From an uncultured Glaciecola sp. (lineage in GTDB: Bacteria > Pseudomonadota > Gammaproteobacteria > Enterobacterales > Alteromonadaceae), in assembly GCA_937125395.1 (NCBI GenBank), contig CAKZLI010000065.1:1-64000 (forward strand): a stretch of DNA of 64,000 nt. The letters run 5' to 3'. The notes beneath the pieces were generated by a model that was not told the DNA's origin, made no database searches, and saw nothing but the letters and a program-made list of their open reading frames with translations. Shown one piece after another: positions 35,407-44,512 of the stretch. The translations under genes were made by a program, and so were the position numbers. Position 1 is the first letter of the stretch. Each line of letters starts with the position of its first letter.

Positions 35407-36756
35407 ATGACTAAACTAGCTATACCCTATGACTCAAAAATGTTTCACCAAGATTTTATTTTTGGAGTAGCTACTTCTTCGTATCAAATAGAAGGAGATC
35501 GTGCGAGTCGTTTGGATTCTATTTGGGATATATTTTGCCAACAAGAAAATACAATATCGGACCAAACAAACGGTGATGTTGCCTGTGATCATATCAATCG
35601 GTGGCAAGAAGATGTTAACTTAATTTGTGATTTAGGGGTTGATGCATATCGTTTTTCAATCTCATGGCCACGGGTCATGCAAGAAAATGGTCAAGTTAAT
35701 GAAACAGGTTTAGCATTTTATGAATTATTAATAGATACATTAAAAATGCAAGGCAAAAAAGTCTTTGTGACTTTGTATCATTGGGATTTGCCGCAATATT
35801 TAGAAAATAAGGGTGGCTGGCTAAATCGCCAGACGGCTTACGATTTTGCGGATTATTGCGCTCTTATCGGTCAACGATTAGGTAATAAAGTAGATGCCTA
35901 TACCACATTAAATGAACCTTTTTGTGCTGGCTACTTAGGCTATGAGTTAGGCATTCATGCACCTGGCTTGACTGGTAAGAAAAATGGTCGTCAAGCATCT
36001 CATCATTTAATGCTTGCCCACGGGTTAGCAGTACAAGTACTTCGCCAACATTGTCCTGAAGCGGATATCGGCATCGTCATCAATATTCATCCTGGTTACC
36101 CATTATCTCAATCTGCTGATGATATTGCAGCGACCCAAATGGGCGGAGAATATTTATTTTATTGGTATTTGGATCCGTTACTTAAACAATCTTATCCAAG
36201 TGTTATCGAGCATCTTAATGCCTCGGAACAACCTGATATATTACCTGGTGATATGGCAATTATTGCACAGCCGCTAGATTTTATTGGGATGAATTATTAC
36301 ACTCGAAATGTGTATACCATGAATGCCCAAGGTTGGTTTGAAATTGTGCCGCCGTCACATGGAAATTTGACTGAAATGGGCTGGGAGATAGTCCCAGAGG
36401 CGATGACGGAGATGTTGGTTACGTTACATAATGAATATGACTTACCCCCTTTATACATTACCGAAAATGGCGCTGCAATGCCGGACAAATTAGAAAATAA
36501 ACGGGTAATGGATCAGAATCGCATTGCATATTTTCAATCTCACTTGTTAGCAGTACATAACGCAATGGAGCAAGGCGTTAATATCAAAGGCTATTTTGCG
36601 TGGAGCTTGCTAGATAATTTTGAATGGGCGGAAGGCTTCAGTAAACGCTTTGGTTTAGTGTATGTCGATTATGCTACCCAAGAACGATTCTGGAAAGATA
36701 GCGCTATTGCTTATCGGGATATGCTAACATCACGAACATTATCAACGAATGAATAA
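35407..36756 (+). CDS. GH1 beta-glucosidase, cytoplasmic
   Basis: 449 residues, standard GH1 length, no signal peptide. The N-terminus has FIFGVATSSYQIEG, the acid/base is in TLNEPFC (Glu about 169), and the nucleophile in YITENGA (Glu about 353); SLLDNFEWAEGFSKRFGLVYVD marks the C-terminus. It hydrolyses cellobiose or laminaribiose-type disaccharides to glucose in the cytoplasm. Followed after six bases by the LacI regulator and then a sugar porter, it opens a three-gene operon with an AAGCGCTT-type operator upstream. Confidence 0.96.
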   Translation: MTKLAIPYDSKMFHQDFIFGVATSSYQIEGDRASRLDSIWDIFCQQENTISDQTNGDVACDHINRWQEDVNLICDLGVDAYRFSISWPRVMQENGQVNETGLAFYELLIDTLKMQGKKVFVTLYHWDLPQYLENKGGWLNRQTAYDFADYCALIGQRLGNKVDAYTTLNEPFCAGYLGYELGIHAPGLTGKKNGRQASHHLMLAHGLAVQVLRQHCPEADIGIVINIHPGYPLSQSADDIAATQMGGEYLFYWYLDPLLKQSYPSVIEHLNASEQPDILPGDMAIIAQPLDFIGMNYYTRNVYTMNAQGWFEIVPPSHGNLTEMGWEIVPEAMTEMLVTLHNEYDLPPLYITENGAAMPDKLENKRVMDQNRIAYFQSHLLAVHNAMEQGVNIKGYFAWSLLDNFEWAEGFSKRFGLVYVDYATQERFWKDSAIAYRDMLTSRTLSTNE

Positions 36757-36762
36757 TTAATT

Positions 36763-37764
36763 ATGGCCACCATTTACGAAGTAGCAAATCTTGCAGGTGT
36801 CTCGTTAGCAACGGTTTCACGAGTGATGAACCGGAATGTTAAGGTGAGTGATAAAAGTCGAATCAAAGTTGAATCGGCAATGGAGCAACTAGGCTACAAG
36901 CCTAATTCGATAGCACAATCATTAGCGTCTAACCGGACTAATCGAGTAGGCGTGTTAGTCTCTGAGTTAAGTGGTCCTTTTTTTAGTCACATGCTTGCGA
37001 TTGTCGAAAGTGAACTTCGTGAAGCGGGCAAGCATGCGATTATTACCGCAGGTCATTCGGATGAAGAAAAAGAAAAAGACGCGATAGAATTCTTGCTGTC
37101 TTGTCGTTGTGATGCACTGATTCTGCATATTGATGCTGTCAGTGATGAATACCTCCTAGAATTAAGACAACGTGATATCCCCTTTGCATTAATTAATCAT
37201 CAAATTGAAGCCATCGCGGATTGTTGTTTTATCCTTGATAATGAGCAAGGCGGTTATTTAGCGACTCAATCCGTTATAAAACTTGGCCATACTAAGATTG
37301 CTTATATCAGTGGTCCTGAATTTAAAGAAGATGCAATGATGCGTCTAAAAGGTCATAAACGTGCGTTAAGTGAAGCTGGTATTGCGTTTGATGAAACCCT
37401 CCATTATCGAGGAAATTATAATGAAGATGGGGGTAAAGCTGGGTTTGATAATCTATCTGATCACCGCTTTACTGCATTAGTATGTGCCAACGATGAAATG
37501 GCAACAGGTGCTATGTATTCAGCGCGTAAACATGGTTTACAGCTTCCTGGTGATTTATCAATTGTTGGTTTTGATGATCAAGTTTTTGCTCGCTACACCT
37601 ATCCTACTTTGACTACCGTTAATAACCCGATTGCAGCGATGGGAAGTATGGCTGCGACTTGGGTGTTAAAAGAGGTGTATAACATTAATACTAGCGCAGA
37701 GATTGTTAACTTGTTCACTCCCAAAATAGTCTTTAGGGATTCAGTGGAAACACACACTTCATGA
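36763..37764 (+). CDS. LacI-family repressor of glucan locus
   Basis: 333 residues. The helix-turn-helix and hinge are typical: TIYEVANLAGVSLATVSRVMN, then YKPNSIAQSLASNRTNRVGV. The remainder is the periplasmic-binding-like effector domain (VGFDDQVFARYTYPTLTTV near the end). It is the probable owner of the AAGCGCTT palindromes at 23545, 23587 and 35295, since the gene lies in the operon next to one of them; the central CG and flanks fit the family. The inducer would be glucose or a glucan disaccharide. It overlaps the next gene by four bases (ATGA). Confidence 0.95.
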   Translation: MATIYEVANLAGVSLATVSRVMNRNVKVSDKSRIKVESAMEQLGYKPNSIAQSLASNRTNRVGVLVSELSGPFFSHMLAIVESELREAGKHAIITAGHSDEEKEKDAIEFLLSCRCDALILHIDAVSDEYLLELRQRDIPFALINHQIEAIADCCFILDNEQGGYLATQSVIKLGHTKIAYISGPEFKEDAMMRLKGHKRALSEAGIAFDETLHYRGNYNEDGGKAGFDNLSDHRFTALVCANDEMATGAMYSARKHGLQLPGDLSIVGFDDQVFARYTYPTLTTVNNPIAAMGSMAATWVLKEVYNINTSAEIVNLFTPKIVFRDSVETHTS

Positions 37765-39320
37765 GTTCAGTGCCAGCTAATACCTTGTACATCACATTCA
37801 TCGTTGCATTAGGTGGATTTGTGTTTGGTTTTGATGCATCAGTAATTGCCGGTACCGTAAATTTTATTACAGAAACTTTTTCTTTAACCCATTGGCAACA
37901 AGGGATAGTGGTCAGTGCGCCCACATTGGGTGCATTAATTGCCATGTTTTTTGCCGGTGTGATAAGTGATCGTTATGGTCGTAAACAGACCTTACTATGT
38001 GTGTCATTATTGTATGTTGTTTCTGCCATATTTTCTGCATTAGCGACGAGTTTTGAGATGCTACTTATTGCCCGTTTTGTGGGTGGATTGGCGTTTTGTT
38101 CATTAATGATTGCACCTATGTATATCGCAGAGATAAGTGCAGCGACGCATCGAGGTAAACTGGTATCAATTAATCAATTTAATATTGTGTTGGGTTTGTC
38201 CGCATCATATTTTACTAATTATGGTTTACTCACGATAAGTCAATCTGATTCAAGTTGGGTACGCGTATTAATGCTAGATACGCAAACTTGGCGTTGGATG
38301 TTGGCCTTAGAAATAGTACCAGCATTAGTTTGGTTTGTGTTGCTCTTTGGCATTCCAGAGAGCCCGCGATGGTTATGCACTAGAGGCCAGCTGGATGCAG
38401 CTAAACTCAATTTAGTACGCTTACAGTTTGCTGATGTAGAAGCACAACTACAACAAATACAAACGTCGCTAAGCAAGACTTCTCTCTCGCTTAGCCAGCG
38501 GATTCAGGGGTTATGGTCCGCTCGCTTGCGTTGGCCTATTATGCTTGGATTAGTCATCGGTATGGTGCAACAACTAACCGGTATTAATGTCATTTTCTTT
38601 TATGCACCCACAATTTTTGAACAAAGCGGCGTGGGAACAGATGCTTCATTTGTTCAAGCCATTGGTGTAGGTGTTATTAACGTATTGTTTACCATCGTCG
38701 CCATTTGGGCGATTGATAAGTTTGGTCGCCGTCTTTTATTATTGATTGGTTTAAGTGGTATTTTGATCAGCATGTTAGTGTGTGCTTATGGTTTTGCTCA
38801 AGCACAGTATTATTTTGATATGCAAGCATTGTCGGTGATATCGCAGGCAACTGAGATTCAGCTTAGTCAACTGATGCCTTTGCTCAATCAGGTATTTACA
38901 TCTGATGTTGCGTTTAAAGCGGCACTGAATGAGCAGCTTGGTGCAACGCTATTACAAGCCCATCAAGGGTTATTACTGCAACAAGGTACACACCTTAATG
39001 CGACCTTAATTCTGATTGCAATATTGAGTTTTGTCGCGTTTTTTGCAATGTCACTAGGGCCTGTGATGTGGGTCTTGTTTGCTGAGATTTTCCCAACCGA
39101 GTATCGGGGAGTTGCGATTTCTTTTGTGACGGTATTTAACAGTCTGTGTAGTTTTTTGATGCAGTTTTTATTCCCGTGGGAGTTGGCAAGATTCGGTGCA
39201 GCATTTACTTTTTTTACGTATGCCATGTTTGCATTGATTGGTTTAATATTTGTAGCGCGTTATTTGCCAGAAACCATGGGGAAATCATTAGAAGCAATTG
39301 AAGCTGAATTTACCAAGTAA
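37761..39320 (+). CDS. Sugar:proton symporter, sugar porter (SP) family
   Basis: 519 residues with 12 membrane helices. SP-family marks are GGFVFGFDASVIAG, DRYGRKQTLL, the PESPRWL after helix 6, QQLTGINVIFFYAPTIF, and a final LPETMGKSLEAIE. An insertion of about 65 residues sits between helices 9 and 10 (YYFDMQALSVISQATEIQ onward), where usual members have a short loop, as seen also in some marine XylE-like porters. The likely substrate is glucose or a related hexose. It overlaps the LacI gene by ATGA. A second, unrelated sugar transporter is encoded in the same locus. Confidence 0.93.
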   Translation: MSSVPANTLYITFIVALGGFVFGFDASVIAGTVNFITETFSLTHWQQGIVVSAPTLGALIAMFFAGVISDRYGRKQTLLCVSLLYVVSAIFSALATSFEMLLIARFVGGLAFCSLMIAPMYIAEISAATHRGKLVSINQFNIVLGLSASYFTNYGLLTISQSDSSWVRVLMLDTQTWRWMLALEIVPALVWFVLLFGIPESPRWLCTRGQLDAAKLNLVRLQFADVEAQLQQIQTSLSKTSLSLSQRIQGLWSARLRWPIMLGLVIGMVQQLTGINVIFFYAPTIFEQSGVGTDASFVQAIGVGVINVLFTIVAIWAIDKFGRRLLLLIGLSGILISMLVCAYGFAQAQYYFDMQALSVISQATEIQLSQLMPLLNQVFTSDVAFKAALNEQLGATLLQAHQGLLLQQGTHLNATLILIAILSFVAFFAMSLGPVMWVLFAEIFPTEYRGVAISFVTVFNSLCSFLMQFLFPWELARFGAAFTFFTYAMFALIGLIFVARYLPETMGKSLEAIEAEFTK

Positions 39321-39408
39321 GTCATCTTTTGTGGTCTGTACGGTTTGTGCATTTTGGTCTATTCGTGAGCTGCATTTTGAAAATTGAATTTAGCTACTTG
39401 ATTAATGT

Positions 39409-39427
39409 AATGTGATACTATAACATT
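39409..39427. promoter_or_regulatory. Zur box upstream of histidine-rich TonB receptor
   Basis: AATGTGATACTATAACATT is a 19-bp inverted repeat with a single mismatched pair and closely fits the gammaproteobacterial Zur consensus (AATGTTATANTATAACATT). It lies 33 bp before the receptor start. It predicts repression by Zur when zinc is sufficient. Confidence 0.88.
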
Positions 39428-39459
39428 ATTGGTGTTGGATTAATCAAGAGAACGACCGT

Positions 39460-41901
39460 ATGCCATTTACACTCAATAAAATCATGTTAGCAGGAATGCT
39501 ATTGTCCCCTATGCATGTCATTGCTAATGATATTTCAGGAATGGTAGTTGATGAAAATAATCAGCCTATTGCCAATGCAACAGTTGAAATAGTTAATACA
39601 AACAACCGTGTCACTTCTAATACATCTGGTAATTTTAGATTGTCGGATTTAACTTCTGGTGCCATCGAGTTACACATCACAGCCCCTAATTTTGTGCATC
39701 AAACGCTAGATTTTGATCTAAACAAAGATATCAATAACGTCAATGTTATTTTGCAACCAAGTAGCCTAGAAGTGATTGATGTCTTTGCGTCGCCTTTTCA
39801 TGCATCGGTCATTGAATCCTCTTTACCCATTACGGTGTTAGCTGGTGATGCTTTGCGCCTGGCACAAACCTCTACCTTAGGTGAGACACTAAATAGCCAA
39901 GCTGGTGTGCATTCTAGTTATTTTGGTGGCGTAGCAAGTAGTCCAATTATACGTGGTTTAGATGGTCCTAGAGTCATGATCACGCAAAATGGTTTAGATG
40001 CGTCAGATGTCTCCCGTGTCGGAGCTGATCATATTGTCGCTGCTGAAAGCGCCACTGCACAGCAAATCGAAGTGTTACGTGGGCCTGCTACGTTATTTTA
40101 TGGAAGCGGTGCCATTGGTGGTGTTGTCAATGTGGTTGATGAACGAATTCCGCAAACTAATGAGACTAAAGCCAGGATACTTGTCTCAAACAGTTCGGTT
40201 AATTCAGGTAAGAACATCTCGGGTGCCGGACAACTTGGTTTGGATAATGTCGTGTTGTACGCAGATGGGATTTGGCGTGATGCAGATGCCTATAAAGCGG
40301 GAACAAAAATTGACAATACGCAGTTTGATGGAACTGGTTTTACGTTAGGCGCCAGCTATTTGTTGGACAATGGATTTGTTGGCTTATCTTTCGAGAACAC
40401 GGATCGCCAATATGGCCTACCAGGACATGAGCATGGTGAACATGAAGACCGTGAGGACGAGCACGATGAAGACCATGAGCACGATGACGATCATGATGAA
40501 GATGCGCATGATGTATTCAGTGATATGCAGCAAGATCGTGTTCAATTACTCAGTGATTTGTATTTTGACAATCAGTTCTTCAGTAAAGTGTCAACCAAAC
40601 TCGCTTATACCGATTATACCCATGCTGAAATAGAAGAAGGTGAGGTTGGTACCCGTTTTAATAACACGACGAGTGAAGGTAAGCTAACATTTTTGCATCA
40701 ACCCATGTCTGGTTGGAAAGGTGGCGTGAGTCTACATGCAAAATATTCTGAATTTGATGCGGTTGGAGAAGAAGCATTTACACCGGGTTCATCTACGCGA
40801 ATGTTAGGTTTGGCATTGATGGAAGAAAAGCACATTGGCGATGTATTATTGCAAGTCGGCGCTAGAATCGAGCGTGTTACTATCGCTGCAGATCATATTG
40901 AATTTGATCCAGAACTTTTTGCAGATGATCATATGGAACATGCCGCTGAACATGATGATCATGATGAGGATCATGGTGTTGACCACGACGATGAACATAA
41001 TGATGAGCACGGCGACGATCATAGTGACCATCTGATGGAATTTGATTTTGATGAAACCTTCACCCCGACAAGTATTTCGGTAGGTGCCGTCTGGGAATAT
41101 ACTGATGGATACAACTTAGGTTTATCTTTATCACGTGCTCAACGTGCACCGAGTTCTGCTGAATTATTGGCGAACGGATTGCATATAGGTACAGGTAGCT
41201 ATGAACTAGGAGCTGTCTACGATTTACATGAACACGATGATGAAATGGAAGTGGAACTGCGAGAATCAGCTCCGCAATTAGAGACCTCAAATAATATTGA
41301 CCTGACCTTACGTAAATTCTCTGGTGATTTAGGTTTTGTGTTTAACGTATTCTATAACCGCGTAGATAACTACTATTTTGAAGACGATCTTGGCTTTACC
41401 TTCGATGCAGGTCATGACGATCACGGTGACGAACATAGCGATGAAGAAGGTGCACCGGTATTCTTGTTTACGCCTCAGGACGTTGCATTATATGGATTTG
41501 AAGCGCAAGTGAATTATGCGATTAATACTAATTGGACTGTCACAGCTCAAGGCGACATGATTAGAGGACAACGTCAGGACGGGGGAGATTTAGCTCGAAT
41601 TCCACCTTCTCGTATAAGTAGTGCGTTAAATTATGCTGCGAGTAATTGGGATGCAAAAATTGATGTTAAGCATGTATTTGAACAAGATCGAATTACTACG
41701 CTTGAAACCAACACACCGGCTTATACGATGGTGGATATCAGTGCTAACTGGTATATCACACAAGATAAGTGGGATTGGGTTGCTTATGTAAAAGTCGATA
41801 ACGTCACCGATGAGCTAGCTCAAGTTCACCAATCGTTCTTGAAAGATATTACGCCATTACCAGGTCGGAATATTGTCCTAGGATTACGCGGGGAATTTTA
41901 A
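39460..41901 (+). CDS. Zinc-type TonB-dependent receptor, ZnuD-like
   Basis: 813 residues. After the signal peptide comes a carboxypeptidase-regulatory-like domain (DISGMVVDENNQPIANATV), then a plug with ESSLPITVLAGDAL, SSPIIRGLDGPRVMITQNG and VLRGPATLFYGSGAIGGVVN. Three His/Asp/Glu-rich stretches lie in presumed outer loops at about residues 325-350 (HEHGEHEDREDEHDEDHEHD), 485-525 and 645-660. Such loops capture zinc in Neisseria ZnuD. A near-perfect Zur box lies upstream. The likely task is zinc (or zinc complex) import across the outer membrane under zinc limitation. No inner-membrane ZnuABC is in the window. Confidence 0.93.
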   Translation: MPFTLNKIMLAGMLLSPMHVIANDISGMVVDENNQPIANATVEIVNTNNRVTSNTSGNFRLSDLTSGAIELHITAPNFVHQTLDFDLNKDINNVNVILQPSSLEVIDVFASPFHASVIESSLPITVLAGDALRLAQTSTLGETLNSQAGVHSSYFGGVASSPIIRGLDGPRVMITQNGLDASDVSRVGADHIVAAESATAQQIEVLRGPATLFYGSGAIGGVVNVVDERIPQTNETKARILVSNSSVNSGKNISGAGQLGLDNVVLYADGIWRDADAYKAGTKIDNTQFDGTGFTLGASYLLDNGFVGLSFENTDRQYGLPGHEHGEHEDREDEHDEDHEHDDDHDEDAHDVFSDMQQDRVQLLSDLYFDNQFFSKVSTKLAYTDYTHAEIEEGEVGTRFNNTTSEGKLTFLHQPMSGWKGGVSLHAKYSEFDAVGEEAFTPGSSTRMLGLALMEEKHIGDVLLQVGARIERVTIAADHIEFDPELFADDHMEHAAEHDDHDEDHGVDHDDEHNDEHGDDHSDHLMEFDFDETFTPTSISVGAVWEYTDGYNLGLSLSRAQRAPSSAELLANGLHIGTGSYELGAVYDLHEHDDEMEVELRESAPQLETSNNIDLTLRKFSGDLGFVFNVFYNRVDNYYFEDDLGFTFDAGHDDHGDEHSDEEGAPVFLFTPQDVALYGFEAQVNYAINTNWTVTAQGDMIRGQRQDGGDLARIPPSRISSALNYAASNWDAKIDVKHVFEQDRITTLETNTPAYTMVDISANWYITQDKWDWVAYVKVDNVTDELAQVHQSFLKDITPLPGRNIVLGLRGEF

Positions 41902-41956
41902 TCCCTGCGTAACCGTCGGACATAAGGTGAGGTCAATGAACCGTATGATTTCATAT

Positions 41957-44419
41957 TCAAGCGCCTTTTTTTACAATCAAGCGTCTGCGTGACGCTACTA
42001 CAATTAATGATAATAACGCCAAGAAACTTGCACTACCACCGGAACTACCTGAGCTGCTAGGTGGTGTGGGAGTCACAACTGATGGCGGGGCATTCACTGT
42101 GATATTAATTGTGGCTGTTGCCGTATCTTGGCCATCAGAAATAACATAGGTAATTGTCTCAGTACCAGTAAAACTCGCTGCACTGACATACCGCACTGAT
42201 GTACCTACGATACTGACACTACCAGAGCCTGAAGTGGTGGCTGAATTAATACTTAAGGTATCACCATCGGGGTCACTGTCATTTGCCAATACCGCGATGG
42301 TAATAGTTGCACTAGTATTAACAGATGCGGAATCATTGACTGCAACTGGGCTACCATTTACTGGTGTAGGTGTAGGTGTAGGTGTAGGTGTAGGCGTAGG
42401 TGCAGGTGCAGGTGCAACGTCTATCGTCGAAGCAAACACCCCTTCAGATGTACTATAAAAGACATTATCACTGCACTGTACTTTGATATTTTGAAAGCGT
42501 TCTTCACCATCTGTTGCGGGTAAATTAACAATAGCACTACCGTTATTGCTCACCGCATCTGCCAGGGTAACGGGATAACTTCCCCCTGTATTATTTGATA
42601 ACGTGATATCTACGTTAGCGCAACTGATGGGGGCTTGATTTGTGCCCGCTACATTCCATTGGACTGTGATAGGATTTGCAGTGAATACATCACTACGAAG
42701 TGGTGCAGTCACCGCAAAAGCTTCACCTGTATCATGTACTGAAATAGTGGTATCGTCCGAAGCGACCCCACCTTGCTGATCGCGAACTGTGAATTTAAAA
42801 TTTAGCTGCCGAGTGGTCGTTGGCATTGCCTCACCAAATGAGGTATTGCGCTGTAACGCATTAATCCGTTTTGGAAAATACCGAGAGGGCGAATTACTTG
42901 GTGCGACCGACCGAAATAATGGCCCATTGCCTTCATCGGTTTCATCCGCTAATTGGTTGTCACTGCCAGGGCCTAAATCGTATTGTTCCCAAGAATAGAT
43001 CAATGTGTCGTTATTGGTATCACTGCCACTGCCGGTCAATACAAAAGGGGTATTTGCAGGAATTTCATAAACAGGGCCAGCGTCAGCTTGTGGCTGAATA
43101 TTAGAGGTTGCTGTTCGTGTGCCACACGAGGGATATTCTGCGATATGGGCTGCCATTTCATCGAGTGAATGCACATGGTAGTAATCGTCCACTTGAAAAG
43201 TGATGTTTTGCCCTGAACAAAGTCCGGCATAACTCATTATCGTGGTGCCGGCGCCGACTTCATAGGCATCGTCAGTTGAGCGATTACCACCACTACAGCT
43301 GCCTGAAGTGGCATTAAAGGTATGATTTGCGCCAAATTGATGGCCAATTTCGTGTGCAACAAAATCAACCCAAAATGCATCATTGGTAGGAGTGTTGCTG
43401 CCAGTAATAGCATCTGCTTTGAAACCTTCCAGACACAAACCACCTAATACTGCTAGGCCGCCACCGTTGGTATTAACAATATGACCAATATCATAATTAG
43501 CTGCACCGATACGAGTATCTGTTACAGCTTGGTTGAGTTCTCCATCGTCAGAGTCATTTTCAAAAGGATCAGTATCAGCATCTATAAAAATCAATTGATC
43601 ATTATCCGCGACCAATTCAAAACTAACACCGAGCTCATTTTCGAATATTTCGTTGAGGCGATTTACCATAATGACTATCTCTGTCATGGTGCTTGCGACA
43701 GTTCCACCATGAAACTCAGTATAATCACCGGTAGCAGTCATCGCTAATCGGTAAGTAATTTGTTGTTGGACAGTATTTGGATTTGATGTTTTATTAATTC
43801 GATGAGCATTCGGCTGAGTAATCGATTGTGCCGATAATTTTGGAGCGTGTTTGATAAATCCCGCTTGTGATGCTTTTAGTGCGTCAGGAGTCACTATGTA
43901 GCTTTTATATTGACGGTCGGTTTGTCGAATAGGGTCGATAAATACCCGTTGTGCACTAGCCACTTGGTTTTGATTACTTGATATACTTTGCTTAATTGGA
44001 ATATCAAACATCGCACTTAAACCCTGCGATGAGATGACAAATCGACCAGTGAATGCTGGATCATTAACACTGACCCCTTTGTACGCGCGTATCGTTGGAA
44101 ATTTTTCCATTAACGCTGCAGGCATTACATGACTTTCCACTAAATGAAACTGATGTAACTCTCCATCCGGTGCTGGAACGCTCAATACACGTGATGAGCT
44201 GTTTGCCCATCGCCCCTGAAAAGCATCTTGGTCAAAAGTAAATCGCTGTGCAGTAGGCTCTGTTGAACTTGTTTTTGCTTGAGCTTTTACGACTTGCCAA
44301 ATATTGTCTGCAGGCATTGAATTGGCAACACTTAACCATGGTAATAGGCAAAAAATCACTAGAGCACTGCGGCTCGCTAATCGTTTTCTAACTATGGTAC
44401 TGTCGGTCGTTTGAAGCAT
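41957..44419 (-). CDS. Secreted M12-type metalloprotease with GlyGly-CTERM tail
   Basis: 820 residues from ATG 44419, which has AAGAGAT upstream and directly precedes a good signal peptide; the ATG at 44458 has no ribosome site. A propeptide-like region precedes the reprolysin-type catalytic domain with HEIGHQFGANH near residue 355 (HExxHxxGxxH zinc site). Then come a beta-sandwich region, a Pro-Thr linker of (TP)n, a cadherin-like repeat (SPVAVNDSASVNTSATITIA onward), and a C-terminal SGSSGGSASF, hydrophobic helix and RRR, the GlyGly-CTERM signal processed by rhombosortase. It should be exported by type II secretion and anchored or released at the surface. Confidence 0.9.
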   Translation of the reverse strand: MLQTTDSTIVRKRLASRSALVIFCLLPWLSVANSMPADNIWQVVKAQAKTSSTEPTAQRFTFDQDAFQGRWANSSSRVLSVPAPDGELHQFHLVESHVMPAALMEKFPTIRAYKGVSVNDPAFTGRFVISSQGLSAMFDIPIKQSISSNQNQVASAQRVFIDPIRQTDRQYKSYIVTPDALKASQAGFIKHAPKLSAQSITQPNAHRINKTSNPNTVQQQITYRLAMTATGDYTEFHGGTVASTMTEIVIMVNRLNEIFENELGVSFELVADNDQLIFIDADTDPFENDSDDGELNQAVTDTRIGAANYDIGHIVNTNGGGLAVLGGLCLEGFKADAITGSNTPTNDAFWVDFVAHEIGHQFGANHTFNATSGSCSGGNRSTDDAYEVGAGTTIMSYAGLCSGQNITFQVDDYYHVHSLDEMAAHIAEYPSCGTRTATSNIQPQADAGPVYEIPANTPFVLTGSGSDTNNDTLIYSWEQYDLGPGSDNQLADETDEGNGPLFRSVAPSNSPSRYFPKRINALQRNTSFGEAMPTTTRQLNFKFTVRDQQGGVASDDTTISVHDTGEAFAVTAPLRSDVFTANPITVQWNVAGTNQAPISCANVDITLSNNTGGSYPVTLADAVSNNGSAIVNLPATDGEERFQNIKVQCSDNVFYSTSEGVFASTIDVAPAPAPTPTPTPTPTPTPVNGSPVAVNDSASVNTSATITIAVLANDSDPDGDTLSINSATTSGSGSVSIVGTSVRYVSAASFTGTETITYVISDGQDTATATINITVNAPPSVVTPTPPSSSGSSGGSASFLALLSLIVVASRRRLIVKKGA
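42363..42416 (+). repeat. Hexanucleotide tandem repeat encoding Pro-Thr linker
   Basis: Nine units of a 6-bp repeat, five exact GGTGTA followed by GGCGTA and three GGTGCA, lie inside the protease gene. On the coding strand they give alternating Thr/Ala-Pro. Slippage would change linker length by two residues without a frameshift. Confidence 0.9.
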
Positions 44420-44512
44420 AATGGGGTGATCTCTTATTGTTATCACAAAGTTAATCATAGTATCGTTAGCTGAAAGTATTACATAAATTCAGCCAACGAT
44501 GAGGCTATTTTT

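Noticed and set aside
42234..42458. Plus-strand frame with a long Gly-Val repeat
   Set aside because: Antisense shadow of the Thr-Pro linker repeat in the metalloprotease gene.
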